Shown: positions 34,980-45,213, counted from the first letter of the stretch. The stretch: DNA of 64,000 nucleotides from Niallia circulans NBRC 13626 (GCF_001591585.1 NZ_BCVE01000005.1:1-64000); one strand, 5' to 3'. The notes: generated from the sequence alone by a model not told the origin. Numbers and translations are program-made.

Positions 34980-36716
34980 TTATTTATTATATCCGTCGAT
35001 TACTGCATTCACTTGCTCCATTACGCCTAGCTTCAGTGCTTCTAGCTTACTTGTGCTTTCTTCTAAAGAAGAACTATTTACACTAAAGTAGAATTTCGCC
35101 TTTGGCTCTGTTCCAGATGGACGCAGACAGAACCATGAACCATCTTCTAAATAATATTTAATTACATTAGACTTTGGTAGATCAATCAATGTTTCTGTTA
35201 GACCTTCTGAACGTTTACTTGTTAAATAGTCTTCCACTGCTACAACATTTAAGCCCTTAACTTCTTTGATTGGAGCTTTACGGAAAGTATCCATAATATA
35301 TGCAATTTGCTCTGCTCCATCTTTTCCTTTTAATGTTAATGATTCTAAACCTTCTTGATAGAAGCCATACTTTTTAAAGATTTCTAGTAAACCTTCATAT
35401 AGCGTTAAACCTTTTGCTTTATAATAAGCAGCAACCTCTGCAGCAAAAATGGCAGATTGAACAGCATCTTTATCGCGCACGAAATCACCGATTAAATAGC
35501 CATAGCTCTCTTCATAACCGAAAAGGAACGTATGCTCATGTGTGTGTTCAAACTCTTTAATTTTCTCTCCGATAAACTTAAATCCTGTCAAAGTATCAAT
35601 AGTTGGAATGCCATAAGATTCTGCAATCACACGGCCAATTTCAGAGGTAACGATTGTTTTAATGACAACACCGTTTTCTGGAAGTGTTCCCTTTGCCCTT
35701 TTCTCAGACAATAAGTATTCAAGCATTAATGCACCTAATTGATTTCCTGTAAGAACTGTGTATTCGCCACTTGCATCCTTCACTGCAACCCCTAGTCTAT
35801 CTGCATCTGGATCTGTGGCAAGGAGAACGTCGGCATTGATTTCTTTGCCGTAACGAATCGCAATTTCAAAAGCAGCATGCTCTTCTGGATTTGGTGATTT
35901 TACGGTAGAAAAGTTAGCATCAGGTAATTCTTGTTCCTTCACAACTGTTACATTTTCAAATCCAAACGCTTCTAAACCAGCACGGACTGGCTTGTTTCCA
36001 GTACCATGTAATGGAGTATAAACAATTTTTAAATCTTTTGCTTCTGGCAAACGATTTAATTGGATTGTTTTTAGTTGTTCTACATAGGCAGCATCTACTT
36101 CTGCACCAATATATGTTAATAATCCTTTTTCTAATAACTCTTTTTCATCTAACACTTCTATTGTAAGCTCATCTTCTACTTCATTTACATATTTAATAAT
36201 GATATCCGCAGCCTCAGGAGGAAGTTGTCCACCGTCTTCTCCGTATGCTTTAAAGCCATTATACTCAGGAGGGTTGTGACTAGCGGTAATCACTACTCCA
36301 GCAAATGTATTTAAATAGCGTACAGCAAAAGATAATGCTGGTGTAGGACGAAGCTCTTCAAACACATAGGATTTAACTCCAAGCTTACCTACTACTTTCG
36401 CAACTTCTAGGGCAAATTCTGGAGATTGATGACGAGAATCATACGCTACAGCTACCCCGCGCTTCATCGCTTCTTCTCCTTGCTCTACTATGTACTTCCC
36501 TAATCCTTCTGCTGCTTTACGAACAGTATAAATATTCATGCGATTAATACCAGGTCCTAGTTCTCCACGCATACCGCCTGTACCAAATTCTAAATGTTTG
36601 TAAAAACTGTCCTCCAGCAACTTATCAGATGTTTGTAATTCTGTTAGTTGCGCTTTTAAGTTCGCTTCTAGTCCTGCAAAACTTGTCCACTTTTCTACGA
36701 TTTCTTTATAAGCCAT
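34980..36716 (-). CDS. pgcA: PgcA, alpha-phosphoglucomutase
   Basis: Interconverts glucose-6-phosphate and glucose-1-phosphate, feeding UDP-glucose for teichoic acid decoration and glycolipid anchors. The 578-residue length fits. Motifs are the active-site serine loop [19 protein letters not shown] (about residue 142-160), metal-binding DPDADRLGV, sugar-binding [11 protein letters not shown] and the phosphate-binding [14 protein letters not shown]. The ATG lies behind GGTGGGAG. It stands alone with its own terminator. Confidence 0.95.
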   Translation of the reverse strand: MAYKEIVEKWTSFAGLEANLKAQLTELQTSDKLLEDSFYKHLEFGTGGMRGELGPGINRMNIYTVRKAAEGLGKYIVEQGEEAMKRGVAVAYDSRHQSPEFALEVAKVVGKLGVKSYVFEELRPTPALSFAVRYLNTFAGVVITASHNPPEYNGFKAYGEDGGQLPPEAADIIIKYVNEVEDELTIEVLDEKELLEKGLLTYIGAEVDAAYVEQLKTIQLNRLPEAKDLKIVYTPLHGTGNKPVRAGLEAFGFENVTVVKEQELPDANFSTVKSPNPEEHAAFEIAIRYGKEINADVLLATDPDADRLGVAVKDASGEYTVLTGNQLGALMLEYLLSEKRAKGTLPENGVVIKTIVTSEIGRVIAESYGIPTIDTLTGFKFIGEKIKEFEHTHEHTFLFGYEESYGYLIGDFVRDKDAVQSAIFAAEVAAYYKAKGLTLYEGLLEIFKKYGFYQEGLESLTLKGKDGAEQIAYIMDTFRKAPIKEVKGLNVVAVEDYLTSKRSEGLTETLIDLPKSNVIKYYLEDGSWFCLRPSGTEPKAKFYFSVNSSSLEESTSKLEALKLGVMEQVNAVIDGYNK

Positions 36717-36881
36717 TGTCGCTGTTCTCCCACCTTTAAATTAATTAACCATATATCTTAACATTACCTAAAATATGTATATAAGTAAAGATTTTTTCAA
36801 ACCCCTTCTTGTGGAACCCTCCTCACCAATCAGGTCTTAATTCCTATGTCAATAAAGTTCCCAGATCAATTTCCACCTAAA

Positions 36882-37388
36882 TCATTTTTGTCTCCACATC
36901 TTTGACAGTGGACCGTCTTCTCCATAGACTGGATCCGCAGCTGGAAAAAATGCACTTTCGACCTCTTCCTGTACACCGTCTAAGTCTTTCTCTACATCTG
37001 TTTTTATATTATAATCTTCTCCATTTGGGTATGCACCGATCACTTCAAATTCTGGAGAGGCAGATAATTTCTTATGACCAGTTCCCGCAGGAAGCAATAA
37101 GACATCACCACTCTTTACAATAAGCTTGGATCCACCTTCTCCACCTATTTGTAATAAAGCGGAGCCTGTTTTTACACCCAGAACTTCATGGGTGTTGCTG
37201 TGATAATGATGATAGGAAAATACTCCTCCTGACCAGGTATTTTTCCAATTATTTTGCTGAAAGACCTTTTCCATTTCGTCTTCCTTATTCTCCATTGCCC
37301 TTTTATAATGAAGAGCCGGTAGATACGGATGATTGGGTATATATCTATTCTGTTCGAAATAATACATTGTAATATCTGGATTACCCAT
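36882..37388 (-). CDS. Cupin-domain protein (YjlB type)
   Basis: A 168-residue cupin of unknown substrate. The cupin core shows motif 1-like HHYHSNTHEVLGVKTGSALLQIGG and motif 2-like VKSGDVLLLPAGTGHKKL, with histidines and a glutamate able to bind one metal ion. The C-terminal part (PNGEDYNIKTDVEKD...PVYGEDGPLSKMW) is typical of the YjlB group. The ATG follows AGAGGTG. The promoter region toward the chemoreceptor gene is divergent. Confidence 0.85.
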   Translation of the reverse strand: MGNPDITMYYFEQNRYIPNHPYLPALHYKRAMENKEDEMEKVFQQNNWKNTWSGGVFSYHHYHSNTHEVLGVKTGSALLQIGGEGGSKLIVKSGDVLLLPAGTGHKKLSASPEFEVIGAYPNGEDYNIKTDVEKDLDGVQEEVESAFFPAADPVYGEDGPLSKMWRQK

Positions 37389-37530
37389 GGATACACACCT
37401 CTCTGTCAGTTGATATTACTGTATACCCCTCTTCTTCCTAAATCATTCCTACGATTATTTATTGAATTCTTAAAAACATCCATTCAAATAATTACTTCTT
37501 TTCTTCCAATTCTGACTTTTGCATTTTTAC

Positions 37531-37557
37531 TAAAAATAAGAAAGTTTCCGTCGATAA
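37531..37557 (+). promoter_or_regulatory. Sigma-D promoter of the chemoreceptor gene
   Basis: TAAA (37531-37534), a 15-base spacer, and GTCGATAA (37550-37557) match the sigma-D consensus TAAA-N15-GCCGATAA with one mismatch. It lies 67 bp upstream of the ATG. Confidence 0.75.
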
Positions 37558-37623
37558 TATTCAAGGTATCTTTTAATTTTGCTAAATAAGAATTATTAAC
37601 ATTTAAAAAGGAAGGCGAACAGT

Positions 37624-39306
37624 ATGAAAATTTCCATTAAGTATAAATTATTAGCAAGTTTTCTGATTGTTTCTATTTTATTTATGCTTCTGTCCTATTA
37701 TTCTTATAAAAGTACAAAAGAAACAGTAGAAACTTATGATTATGTAATTGAAACCGTCACAGAATTACGCTCTATTTCTGAACAAATACAGACAAATACA
37801 GCTAGAGAAATTTCAAACTTAAGGGGTTATTTTGTTTATAAAACCGATGCCTATAAAAATAGAGTAAATGGCGCAAGCACCAATATTGATACGCTTGTTA
37901 ACAGTGGGATAGAAATCTCTACTGAGGCAGAAACAGTAAAGCGATTAAAGGATATACAGACTTTAAACAAAGAACTTACTCATAAGGCGAATGCATTGAT
38001 GAATAGTAATAATCCTTCTCGATCTGCTTTAGATGAGATTACGACATTGTCTGACAGCTTATCTGATCAAACGGAAGCTTTTAATATTTGGCTGAGCCAT
38101 GATATTTTGAATCCAGAAGTTGAAAAAGCTCATACAGATTCTGAACAAAGAATGATGCTGGTAATTATTTTTAGTGTGTTAGTCACGATGATATCTGTCG
38201 TTATGGGGTTCCTACAATCAGTTCTTATTATGAAACCAATTCAGTATTTAAAAACAAATATGCAAAAAGTAGCAAAAGGGAACTTACACACAGCTAAATT
38301 TCCTATAAAATCAAAAGATGAAATTTATCAACTAAATGAAGCTTTTGAACAAATGAAAGAGAATTTAGCAAAAATGATTGTTAACATGGCAGAAAGCTCA
38401 AATCTGGTAGCGGCATCTGCAGAGCAATTAAATGCAAGTGCAGAACAATCAAGCAATGCATCTGCAGCAATTGCTTCCTCCATTCAGGCAATTGCTGCTA
38501 GTAATGAACATGCAATTGTTAAAATATCTGGCAATACACTTGCCTTAGATTCCATTTTAACCGGAGTAGAAGCGATTAAAGATCGTTCTTTGCATGTGTC
38601 TTCCTTATCGCAAGCTGCATTTACCTATGCAGAAAAGGGAACAAAACAAATCGAAGATAATTTAACACAAATGAAATTCATTTATGATTCTGTACAACGT
38701 TCCAATTCGATTATCTCTTCTTTAGCTGACCGATCAAAGGAAATAGGAAAAATGATTGAGTTAATAAGTAATATTGCCGAGCAAACAAATTTATTAGCTT
38801 TAAATGCGGCTATTGAGGCGGCTAGAGCAGGAGAAAACGGCAAAGGCTTTGCCGTTGTAGCCGATGAAGTTCGTAAATTAGCGGAGCAGTCTCAAACTTC
38901 CGCACAAGATATTGCCCAATCTTTACATGGAATTCAGCAGGATACATCTGATGCAGTCACCATGTTAAATGAGACAATGGATCGAGCGAAGAACGGGGTA
39001 ACTATTTCAACAAATACAGTTGAATCCTTCTCCACCATTGTGTCCAATACTCAAAAGGTTGCTCCAGAAATAGATGAGGTTGCCCAAACAGTTGCTGCCA
39101 TCACAACACAGATTAAAGATGTGGTTGGGGCTGCAAATGAAATTACCCTTCTTGCTAAAGAAAATGGGAATAGTACAGAAGAAGTTGCCGCTTCTACAGA
39201 AGAACAATTAGCATCGATGGAAGAAATTAAGGCTTCTGCTGAATCCTTATCCAGCATGGCAGACGAATTAATGGAAATTGTGTCTCAGTTTAATAGTGAA
39301 AACTAA
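37624..39306 (+). CDS. Methyl-accepting chemotaxis protein
   Basis: A membrane chemoreceptor feeding CheA. The ATG follows AAGGAAGG. The 560-residue protein has membrane segments at about residues 7-26 and 180-200 enclosing a short helical extracellular sensor (four-helix-bundle type). HAMP ([18 protein letters not shown]) follows, then a long signalling coiled coil with the hairpin tip [35 protein letters not shown]. Methylation-site-like Glu/Gln pairs lie on both sides. A sigma-D promoter upstream and a terminator downstream make it a lone motility-regulon gene. Ligand unknown. Confidence 0.95.
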   Translation: MKISIKYKLLASFLIVSILFMLLSYYSYKSTKETVETYDYVIETVTELRSISEQIQTNTAREISNLRGYFVYKTDAYKNRVNGASTNIDTLVNSGIEISTEAETVKRLKDIQTLNKELTHKANALMNSNNPSRSALDEITTLSDSLSDQTEAFNIWLSHDILNPEVEKAHTDSEQRMMLVIIFSVLVTMISVVMGFLQSVLIMKPIQYLKTNMQKVAKGNLHTAKFPIKSKDEIYQLNEAFEQMKENLAKMIVNMAESSNLVAASAEQLNASAEQSSNASAAIASSIQAIAASNEHAIVKISGNTLALDSILTGVEAIKDRSLHVSSLSQAAFTYAEKGTKQIEDNLTQMKFIYDSVQRSNSIISSLADRSKEIGKMIELISNIAEQTNLLALNAAIEAARAGENGKGFAVVADEVRKLAEQSQTSAQDIAQSLHGIQQDTSDAVTMLNETMDRAKNGVTISTNTVESFSTIVSNTQKVAPEIDEVAQTVAAITTQIKDVVGAANEITLLAKENGNSTEEVAASTEEQLASMEEIKASAESLSSMADELMEIVSQFNSEN

Positions 39307-39325
39307 ATTTTTGTGAAGTAAGAGG

Positions 39326-39368
39326 ACCCGAAAAGTTAGCGTGACAATTACTTTTCGGGTGTTTTTTT
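39326..39368 (+). terminator. Terminator of the chemoreceptor gene
   Basis: ACCCGAAAAGT pairs perfectly with ACTTTTCGGGT, followed by a run of seven T. Confidence 0.92.
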
Positions 39369-39394
39369 AAGGGGAATGAATAATGATTTGTTGT

Positions 39395-39640
39395 TTGGCT
39401 GATTTCTTAGCGCGGTTGGCTGATTTTTTTCTACTTTGGCTGATTTCCTAGCCCGGTTGGCTGATTTTTCTTTACTTTGGCTGATTTCCTAGCCCGGTTG
39501 GCTGATATCTCTTTACTTTGGCTGATTTTCTGCCCCGGTTGGCTGATATTTTTCTACTTTGGCTGATTTCTTGCCTCGGTTGGCTGATTTCCTCCTGTTT
39601 TTTCTGATTTCCCAGTGCACTATGGCTAATTCTCGATACT
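39395..39640. repeat. Tandem array of about 20-bp GGCTGAT repeats in alternating two-type order
   Basis: GGCTGAT occurs ten times at a spacing of 20-21 bp. Units alternate: one type ends in ...CGGTT (for example GGCTGATTTCCTAGCCCGGTT, about 21 bp), the other in ...TACTTT, giving a 41-bp higher-order period of about five copies. Degenerate units follow to about 39640. The array fills most of the gap between the chemoreceptor terminator and the convergent MFS gene. No direct-repeat/unique-spacer pattern is present, so it is not CRISPR. Confidence 0.9.
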
Positions 39641-39694
39641 TTCAGCCAAAATCATCATTCACTTCACCAAGTATTCCCTATAAATATTAATTTT

Positions 39695-41164
39695 TCATCC
39701 TTCCTCCCACTCCTCCTTCTTCTTTCTTCGAACAGAATAAACGAAATAAATAGCAATCAATACTAAAAGAGCGAATAAAAGCAGAAATAAATAATGAAAG
39801 CCTAACATTATTGCCTCAAATTCTGAACGTCTTGTATCATTCATCCATTCCGTAATCGTTCCATCTAACCACATATTCATAAAAGTAATAGCTAGCGCTG
39901 TCCCGATTACCATTCCAATATTTCGCAGTAAGGCAATAGTACTGCTCATCATTCCTAAGAATTGTAAGGGAACATATAGCATCATAATGCTGTAATTGGG
40001 TGATGTTAAAATCCCCATCGAAAAACCCAATAAACAAAGCAATGCAATTAATATAGGTAAGGATGTCCCAGGAGATAGGAAACTCAGCCCAAGCATCGTT
40101 ATACATAAAAGCCCTAAGCCAACTAAGACTACTTTCTCTCCCCCAAATCTGTCTGCTAACGATCCACTAATAGGTCCTAGTACTGCAAGAAACAATGGAT
40201 AACACATTAATAAAAGTCCTGACTGCTCGGCAGAAAAGCCTACAACTCCCCGTAAATAAAAAGGTAATATAACCGTTGAAGCAAATGCAGCACAATAGCT
40301 TGTCATTAAGATTAATCCACCTGCTTTAACAATCGGTGAAGTGAAAATCGATGGCTGGATAAACGGATGCTCCTCCTTCTTACTATGAAAGAAAAAGAAA
40401 AGAAAGCAGGCAACACTCATACACGCAATCCCTAATAAATAGATCTTAAATGCTCCCTCTCCAATTGAGTTAAGAACAAAAACAAAGGAAACAATACCGA
40501 TTCCAAAATAGATGCTGCCTTTGTAATCAAAGCTAGAATTTTCAAAATGGCGGTCAATTGGCACAAATCTTTGTGCTAAAAAATAGGCTCCCAAACTTAT
40601 TGGAACAACGGTCCAAAATAAGATATGCCAAGAAAAGGATTCGATAAAAAATCCACCAACAGAGGGACCTAATAATGCTCCGATTCCCACAGATGTGCTG
40701 ATAATCCCAAGAGCTTTGCCTCGATGTTTCTCAGGATAAACATCTGTCACAATTGCCATATTGACTGCTTGAAGCATTGCTGCCCCACCGCCTTGGATTA
40801 CTCTAGCAATAATTAACATAGGAATATTGAAAGACAGGGCGGATCCGCATGCTCCCACTGCAAAAATAAGATAGCCAAGATTATGTATACGCTTCTTTCC
40901 AAACTGATCTGCTAGTTTCCCCATCAAAGGTAAAAACAACATAATTGCCAATAGATACCCATTGACAATCCATTGGGTAACGGAAAGCTTTGCCGAAAAG
41001 TCAATGGATATATCGGTTAAGGCAATATTGACAAATCCAGCAGAAAAGTGGGACAAAAAAGCCCCTGTACAAACAGATAGCAAAAAAAGTATGGACTGGA
41101 ATTTTTGACTTGAGGTTGATGCGCCTTTTCTTACTTCTAAATAACTTAGCTTGTTTTTTGTCAT
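39695..41164 (-). CDS. MFS drug-efflux transporter, DHA2 (EmrB/QacA) family, 14 membrane segments
   Basis: A 489-residue proton antiporter of the 14-segment drug:H+ type. It has an N-terminal cytoplasmic part of 25 residues, then motif D1-like and motif A (MGKLADQFGKKRIHNLGY), motif C (GIGALLGPSVGGFF), and the second-half motif A (GSLADRFGGEKVVLVG). It is the last gene behind the importer genes and a cysteine hydrolase on the same strand. It may be part of that unit, exporting a product or analogue. Substrate cannot be read. Confidence 0.88.
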   Translation of the reverse strand: MTKNKLSYLEVRKGASTSSQKFQSILFLLSVCTGAFLSHFSAGFVNIALTDISIDFSAKLSVTQWIVNGYLLAIMLFLPLMGKLADQFGKKRIHNLGYLIFAVGACGSALSFNIPMLIIARVIQGGGAAMLQAVNMAIVTDVYPEKHRGKALGIISTSVGIGALLGPSVGGFFIESFSWHILFWTVVPISLGAYFLAQRFVPIDRHFENSSFDYKGSIYFGIGIVSFVFVLNSIGEGAFKIYLLGIACMSVACFLFFFFHSKKEEHPFIQPSIFTSPIVKAGGLILMTSYCAAFASTVILPFYLRGVVGFSAEQSGLLLMCYPLFLAVLGPISGSLADRFGGEKVVLVGLGLLCITMLGLSFLSPGTSLPILIALLCLLGFSMGILTSPNYSIMMLYVPLQFLGMMSSTIALLRNIGMVIGTALAITFMNMWLDGTITEWMNDTRRSEFEAIMLGFHYLFLLLFALLVLIAIYFVYSVRRKKKEEWEEG

Positions 41165-41283
41165 TTAAATCATCCTTTATGGTGATGAACATACGCATTC
41201 TCTCTACTACGGCGAAATCTAAAGAGGAGGATGAGAGTATCAGAAGCTTCTCACACTTTCCTCCCATCAAACTAATTCGTATC

Positions 41284-41895
41284 TTACTGCAGAGCATGAA
41301 TAGATTTAACTACTTCTTTACTGGTGGCAACTGTACCAAAGAACTGGTTGATGGTTTGCAAGGTCATCTCATGTGCCTCTTTCGAGAAGGCTGCCGTACA
41401 ATCTGATAAGAAAATAACATCGTAATCCAGCATAAAACCATCTCTTGCTGTTGATTCCACACATATATTTGTGCTAACACCAGCCATTAACAGCGTCTCA
41501 ATTTTTAATGCTCTTAGAACAGAATCCAATCTTGTATTAATAAATGCACTATATCTATGTTTTATTACGATAACATCATTCTTCTCTGGTTCCAATTGAT
41601 AAAATTCTGCTCCCCATGTATTCTTTCGGCAAAGCCCCTTCTGATTTTTTCCCTTTAGTCGCTTAACCCACGTTTCTGAATCTGTGCTGTCCTCATGAAT
41701 CGTTTGAATATAAATAATCGGTACATTTATGTCTTTCATCGAAGCAATCATGCTTTTTAGATTTGGCATCATTTCATCTACCATAGATACATCTAAATCC
41801 TGCTGAGCTAAGCTTCCTTCTTTATGACAATAATCATTTTGAACATCAACAATTAATAATGCAGTATGTTGGGGATTCCATTCTAATTGATTCAT
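41284..41895 (-). CDS. Isochorismatase-like cysteine hydrolase
   Basis: Members cleave amide or vinyl-ether bonds (nicotinamidase, N-carbamoylsarcosine amidase, biuret and ureidoacrylate hydrolases). I start at the ATG at 41895 (MNQLEWNPQHTALL), with GAAAGGATGAGG upstream. The catalytic triad is visible: Asp in LLIVDVQNDY, Lys in IVIKHRYSAF and Cys in VSTNICVESTARDG, with the cis-peptide GVS before it. About 203 residues. It lies 72 bp downstream of the ABC substrate-binding gene, so its substrate is probably what the importer brings in. Confidence 0.88.
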   Translation of the reverse strand: MNQLEWNPQHTALLIVDVQNDYCHKEGSLAQQDLDVSMVDEMMPNLKSMIASMKDINVPIIYIQTIHEDSTDSETWVKRLKGKNQKGLCRKNTWGAEFYQLEPEKNDVIVIKHRYSAFINTRLDSVLRALKIETLLMAGVSTNICVESTARDGFMLDYDVIFLSDCTAAFSKEAHEMTLQTINQFFGTVATSKEVVKSIHALQ

Positions 41896-41967
41896 TAGCC
41901 TCATCCTTTCGTGTTAAATTTATACCTTCTTCCTGTATCCTTTGCATTCCCATCAAAATGATCCATA

Positions 41968-43002
41968 TTATTTAGAAAGCTCATCCACAAATTGCATGTC
42001 AATTAGCTTATCGTATTGATAGCCATTTGTATAAACTCCAGTTTTTTCGACAACTTCCATTGGTTTTGCAAGTGCCTCTTCGGAAATAAAGCCATCCTTA
42101 CTCCAAAGACTATCTGCATAAGCCCGATCAAGCGAAGCCTGCAAGCTTTCCTCCGCAGTCGAAGGGAATTCTTGTTTTAAAATTTTCATCGCCAGCTCAT
42201 GATCCTCATCAATCGTCTTAAGTCCTTTCATAACCGCACTGACAAAGCTTTTTACTGTCTCTGGCTCTTCTTCTATTGTTGACTTTTTCACGCTTAATAC
42301 CGAATATGGATAGTCACCAAGACTGGCAAAGCTGTAAAACGGTTCTGTCCAAACTCCTTTATTTATTCCTTCGGTAATCTGTGGTTCTGCGCCGTTCGCT
42401 ATATCAGCTTGACCCGATTCAACTAATGAAACGACAGCACTTGCATCAGCTGGTTCTTCTAGTTTGACATCTTTATCAGGATCTAAACCGACATCCATTA
42501 ATAACCACCGTGTTAATAAATTGGGACTTCCGCCAAAGCGCCCTGCTGCTATGGTTTTTCCTTTTAAATAATCAGCAAGTTTCTCCTTACTAGTATTGGC
42601 TATTGTTTGCTCTGTATCCGTCATTAAGTACACATTGGCTCGGTTTACAACATTTACTACAGAAACAATAGGATCAGCATTTCCTGTGTTGGCCATTTGA
42701 TTCGATTCTGGACCACCAATATTTCCCCATGCATCCCCACTAACTACAGAAGTAACATGGGCACCGCCTGTTGCTGTAATTATTTCAACCTCTAGTCCCT
42801 CTTCTTCAAAAAAGCCTTCCCGAATCGCTGCATATAAAGGCAGATAGCCAATTAAATGTACTGGTTCGGCAATAACAAGCTTCTTTGTTCCATTCTCAGA
42901 CTCTTTTTTACTACTGGTGCCGTTTGCGGAGGAACATCCGCTAAAAATAAATAAAAGAAGTACTAAATAAACACCAATTTTAAAATAGCGACTTTTTTTC
43001 AT
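41968..43002 (-). CDS. ABC importer substrate-binding lipoprotein (NMT1/THI5-like, NitT/TauT type)
   Basis: A 344-residue periplasmic-binding-like lipoprotein. The signal peptide ends in the lipobox LFIFSGC (Cys at about residue 23). The mature part starts KKLVIAEPVHLIGYLPLYAAIREGFFEEEGLEVEI, which is the NMT1/SsuA-like family start, and GGSPNLLTRWLLMDVGLDP marks lobe binding. Relatives carry sulfonates, nitrate, taurine, or thiamine pyrimidine precursors; specificity is not visible. Genes for permease and ATPase lie upstream in the same direction. Confidence 0.92.
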   Translation of the reverse strand: MKKSRYFKIGVYLVLLLFIFSGCSSANGTSSKKESENGTKKLVIAEPVHLIGYLPLYAAIREGFFEEEGLEVEIITATGGAHVTSVVSGDAWGNIGGPESNQMANTGNADPIVSVVNVVNRANVYLMTDTEQTIANTSKEKLADYLKGKTIAAGRFGGSPNLLTRWLLMDVGLDPDKDVKLEEPADASAVVSLVESGQADIANGAEPQITEGINKGVWTEPFYSFASLGDYPYSVLSVKKSTIEEEPETVKSFVSAVMKGLKTIDEDHELAMKILKQEFPSTAEESLQASLDRAYADSLWSKDGFISEEALAKPMEVVEKTGVYTNGYQYDKLIDMQFVDELSK

Positions 43003-43044
43003 GTAAACTCTCCCCCTATTGCATTATCTAAACTGGCTAAGACT

Positions 43045-43905
43045 CTACTCTCTCAGTCTTTTTCCTTTTAACAAGCGCTTTTCCAGCCAAACAGTCCCTA
43101 TATACATCAACACTGATAATATGGATAAAACAACAACTCCTACCCATACTAAATTTATATTCATAATTTGTCCTGCGTACAAAATCATTCTGCCAATCCC
43201 TTGTCGCGAACTAATAAATTCCCCTACGATTGTTCCCGCTAAGGCTAAGGCAATATTAATTTTCAAACTGCTGACAATCCACGGCATAGCAAAGGGAATA
43301 ACGACTTTTGCAAAAATATGATGTTTTTTTGCGCCAAGAGAGAAAAGCATTTTTTCTAAATCAGCATCCACACTTTTCACCCCACTATGTGCAGCAATAG
43401 CTGTTACAATCACAGTCATCATAAATGCCAGAACAACTTTTGAGCTGAAGCCAATCCCAAAAAGAATAACTAAAACCGGAGCTAATGCAAGTTTAGGAAT
43501 GGCGTTAAAAGCAATTAAATATGGTTCTGTGATTCGGGAGTAAAAATAGGACCACCAAAAGGACAATCCAAGCAATGCACCAAAAAATGTGCCAAAAAGA
43601 AAGCCGATTATAGTAGCACCTGAAGTGTATAGAAGATCGCTCCATAAAGTTCCTTCTGTAAAAGCAATAATACCCGTTTCCCAAATAATCGTCGGGCTGC
43701 TCCAATAATAAGAATCGATTATTTTCCACTTTGTAAGTAGTTCCCATAAAACAAAGAAAAGAATACCAATTAAAACTTGCCCAATTAGCGTTATTCGCTT
43801 CTTCCTTCTTTCCTTTAATTCCTCATCCTCTATAATCGGCAATATACCTACCTCTTGCATTTTCACCTTATGCGGCAAAATAATTTGCTCTGAATTGTCT
43901 CTCAT
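43045..43905 (-). CDS. ABC importer permease (NitT/TauT/SsuC type)
   Basis: A 286-residue inner-membrane permease with about six hydrophobic segments and the EAA loop (SLGAKKHHIFAKVVIPFAMPWIVSSLK) that docks to the ATPase. The hydrophilic N-terminus (residues 1-35) is longer than usual. The ATG follows GAGGAGG. It lies 26 bp from the ATPase gene and 42 bp from the binding-protein gene, so the three form an operon. Confidence 0.93.
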   Translation of the reverse strand: MRDNSEQIILPHKVKMQEVGILPIIEDEELKERRKKRITLIGQVLIGILFFVLWELLTKWKIIDSYYWSSPTIIWETGIIAFTEGTLWSDLLYTSGATIIGFLFGTFFGALLGLSFWWSYFYSRITEPYLIAFNAIPKLALAPVLVILFGIGFSSKVVLAFMMTVIVTAIAAHSGVKSVDADLEKMLFSLGAKKHHIFAKVVIPFAMPWIVSSLKINIALALAGTIVGEFISSRQGIGRMILYAGQIMNINLVWVGVVVLSILSVLMYIGTVWLEKRLLKGKRLRE

Positions 43906-43931
43906 CTATGTTCCTCCTCTTTTCTAGAATC

Positions 43932-44717
43932 TTATTTTTCTAAAGCTGCTTCTTCCTTTAATAGTGCAAATAAGTATTTTTTCAAAGCAATGAAATCCGG
44001 ATGCAATAATGTTTCTTGATTGCGTGGTCTTGCTAATGGTACGTCTACCTTTTCCTTTAATCGGCCTGGTCTTGGGGATAAGACATAAATTTCATCTGAT
44101 AAATAGATAGCTTCATCAATATCATGGGTTACAAACAAAATGGTTTTCTTAAAATCAGCCCAAATATCTAACAGCCAAGTTTGCATCAACAATCGTGTCT
44201 GGGCATCTAAAGCACCAAATGGCTCATCGAGTAAAATAATATCTTGGTCATATAACAAGGTGCGTAATAATGCTGCTCTTTGTCTCATTCCACCAGATAA
44301 TTCATCTGGATAATGATGTTCAAATCCCCCTAATCCGTATTTTTGAAGAAGTGGTTTAGCTCTTGCCACAGCTTCTTTCTTACTCACACCCTTTATTTCT
44401 AGTCCTAATATGACATTTTGCAAAATACTTCTCCAAGGTAGAAGCAAATCTTTTTGAAGCATATAGCCCACATATCCATTCTTGCCAACAATGTTCTTAC
44501 CATCGAGGATTACCTCCCCAGTAGTAGGCTTCATTAGACCTGCGATTATATTAAATAACGTTGATTTACCACAACCACTCGGTCCAATTAAGCTGATAAA
44601 CTTGCCTTCTTGGATTTTTAAATTGGCATCCCTCAATGCTACTACTTCTTTTCCTTCTTTTTTAAAGATCTTATTCGTATGGCGAACTTCTAGTTTATAC
44701 ACCCTAAAATCCCTCAT
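43932..44717 (-). CDS. ABC importer ATPase (NitT/TauT/SsuB type)
   Basis: A 261-residue nucleotide-binding subunit. Motifs are Walker A GPSGCGKSTL, Q-loop GYMLQKDLLLPW (characteristic of SsuB/TauB-type), signature LSGGMRQRAALLRTLL, Walker B IILLDEPFGALD and the switch VTHDIDEA. It is first of the importer genes. A long hairpin with T-run lies just upstream (44744-44796) and may limit read-through into it. Confidence 0.94.
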   Translation of the reverse strand: MRDFRVYKLEVRHTNKIFKKEGKEVVALRDANLKIQEGKFISLIGPSGCGKSTLFNIIAGLMKPTTGEVILDGKNIVGKNGYVGYMLQKDLLLPWRSILQNVILGLEIKGVSKKEAVARAKPLLQKYGLGGFEHHYPDELSGGMRQRAALLRTLLYDQDIILLDEPFGALDAQTRLLMQTWLLDIWADFKKTILFVTHDIDEAIYLSDEIYVLSPRPGRLKEKVDVPLARPRNQETLLHPDFIALKKYLFALLKEEAALEK

Positions 44718-44743
44718 TTCATAAAATATTACTTTTAATAAAA

Positions 44744-44796
44744 AAAACCGCCAGAATTTCCTGAGTGTTGTATCTCAGTCTAATTCTGACGGTTTT
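44744..44796 (-). terminator. Long nested hairpin upstream of the ABC operon
   Basis: AAAACCGCCAGAATT (44744-44758) pairs with AATTCTGACGGTTTT (44782-44796) with one mismatch, and an inner CTGAG/CTCAG stem sits in the loop. On the minus strand a T-run follows. It is a terminator for the gene at 44821 or an attenuator before the importer operon. Confidence 0.8.
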
Positions 44797-44820
44797 CCTG
44801 CTCTCTTCCAAAGAGTTCAT

Positions 44821-45213
44821 TTAACCAGCCAAATAGGATTCAATTTTCTTGTCTAACATAATAATTGTTCCACTAATCTCTCTCATGGAATCATAATCCT
44901 TTAATATTAGCTGCACCTTGAAATGCAGTTTTTCTTCTAAATTGCGTAAAAGCATTTCCTTGTATTTATCAATTAATAGACGATCAATAATCTCCGCAAG
45001 GTTATCACTTGAACTTTCTATAATTTCCAGTACAGGAATACGCTTATGCTTAGCAATAATGATAATTTTATTATCGATTAAACTAATCTGCTGTTCAGTT
45101 AGCCCAACCTTAAAAATCAATTGATTGACAAGATTGTTTTCCTTCATGATACTTTGCTTCAATTCTCCGAGAGTTCTTGGTAGCTGATCAACTAATATAA
45201 TTATCACCCCCAC
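44821..45213 (-). CDS. Hypothetical protein, possibly DUF2294-like
   Basis: The frame opens with a GTG at 45213 (MGVIIILVDQLPRTLGEL), and a start further inside, such as the ATG of MKENNLVNQ (about 45147), is also possible. The 130-residue product has alternating helix and strand segments. The last part (a helix followed by KVQLILKDYDSMREISGTIIML) resembles the helix-hairpin pattern of DUF2294 proteins, but motif agreement is weak. No signal or membrane segment. A hairpin ends it. Confidence 0.6.
   Translation of the reverse strand: MGVIIILVDQLPRTLGELKQSIMKENNLVNQLIFKVGLTEQQISLIDNKIIIIAKHKRIPVLEIIESSSDNLAEIIDRLLIDKYKEMLLRNLEEKLHFKVQLILKDYDSMREISGTIIMLDKKIESYLAG

Noticed and set aside
39395-39640. 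CRISPR array
   Set aside because: Units are contiguous at 20-21 bp with no unique spacers, and no cas gene is present.
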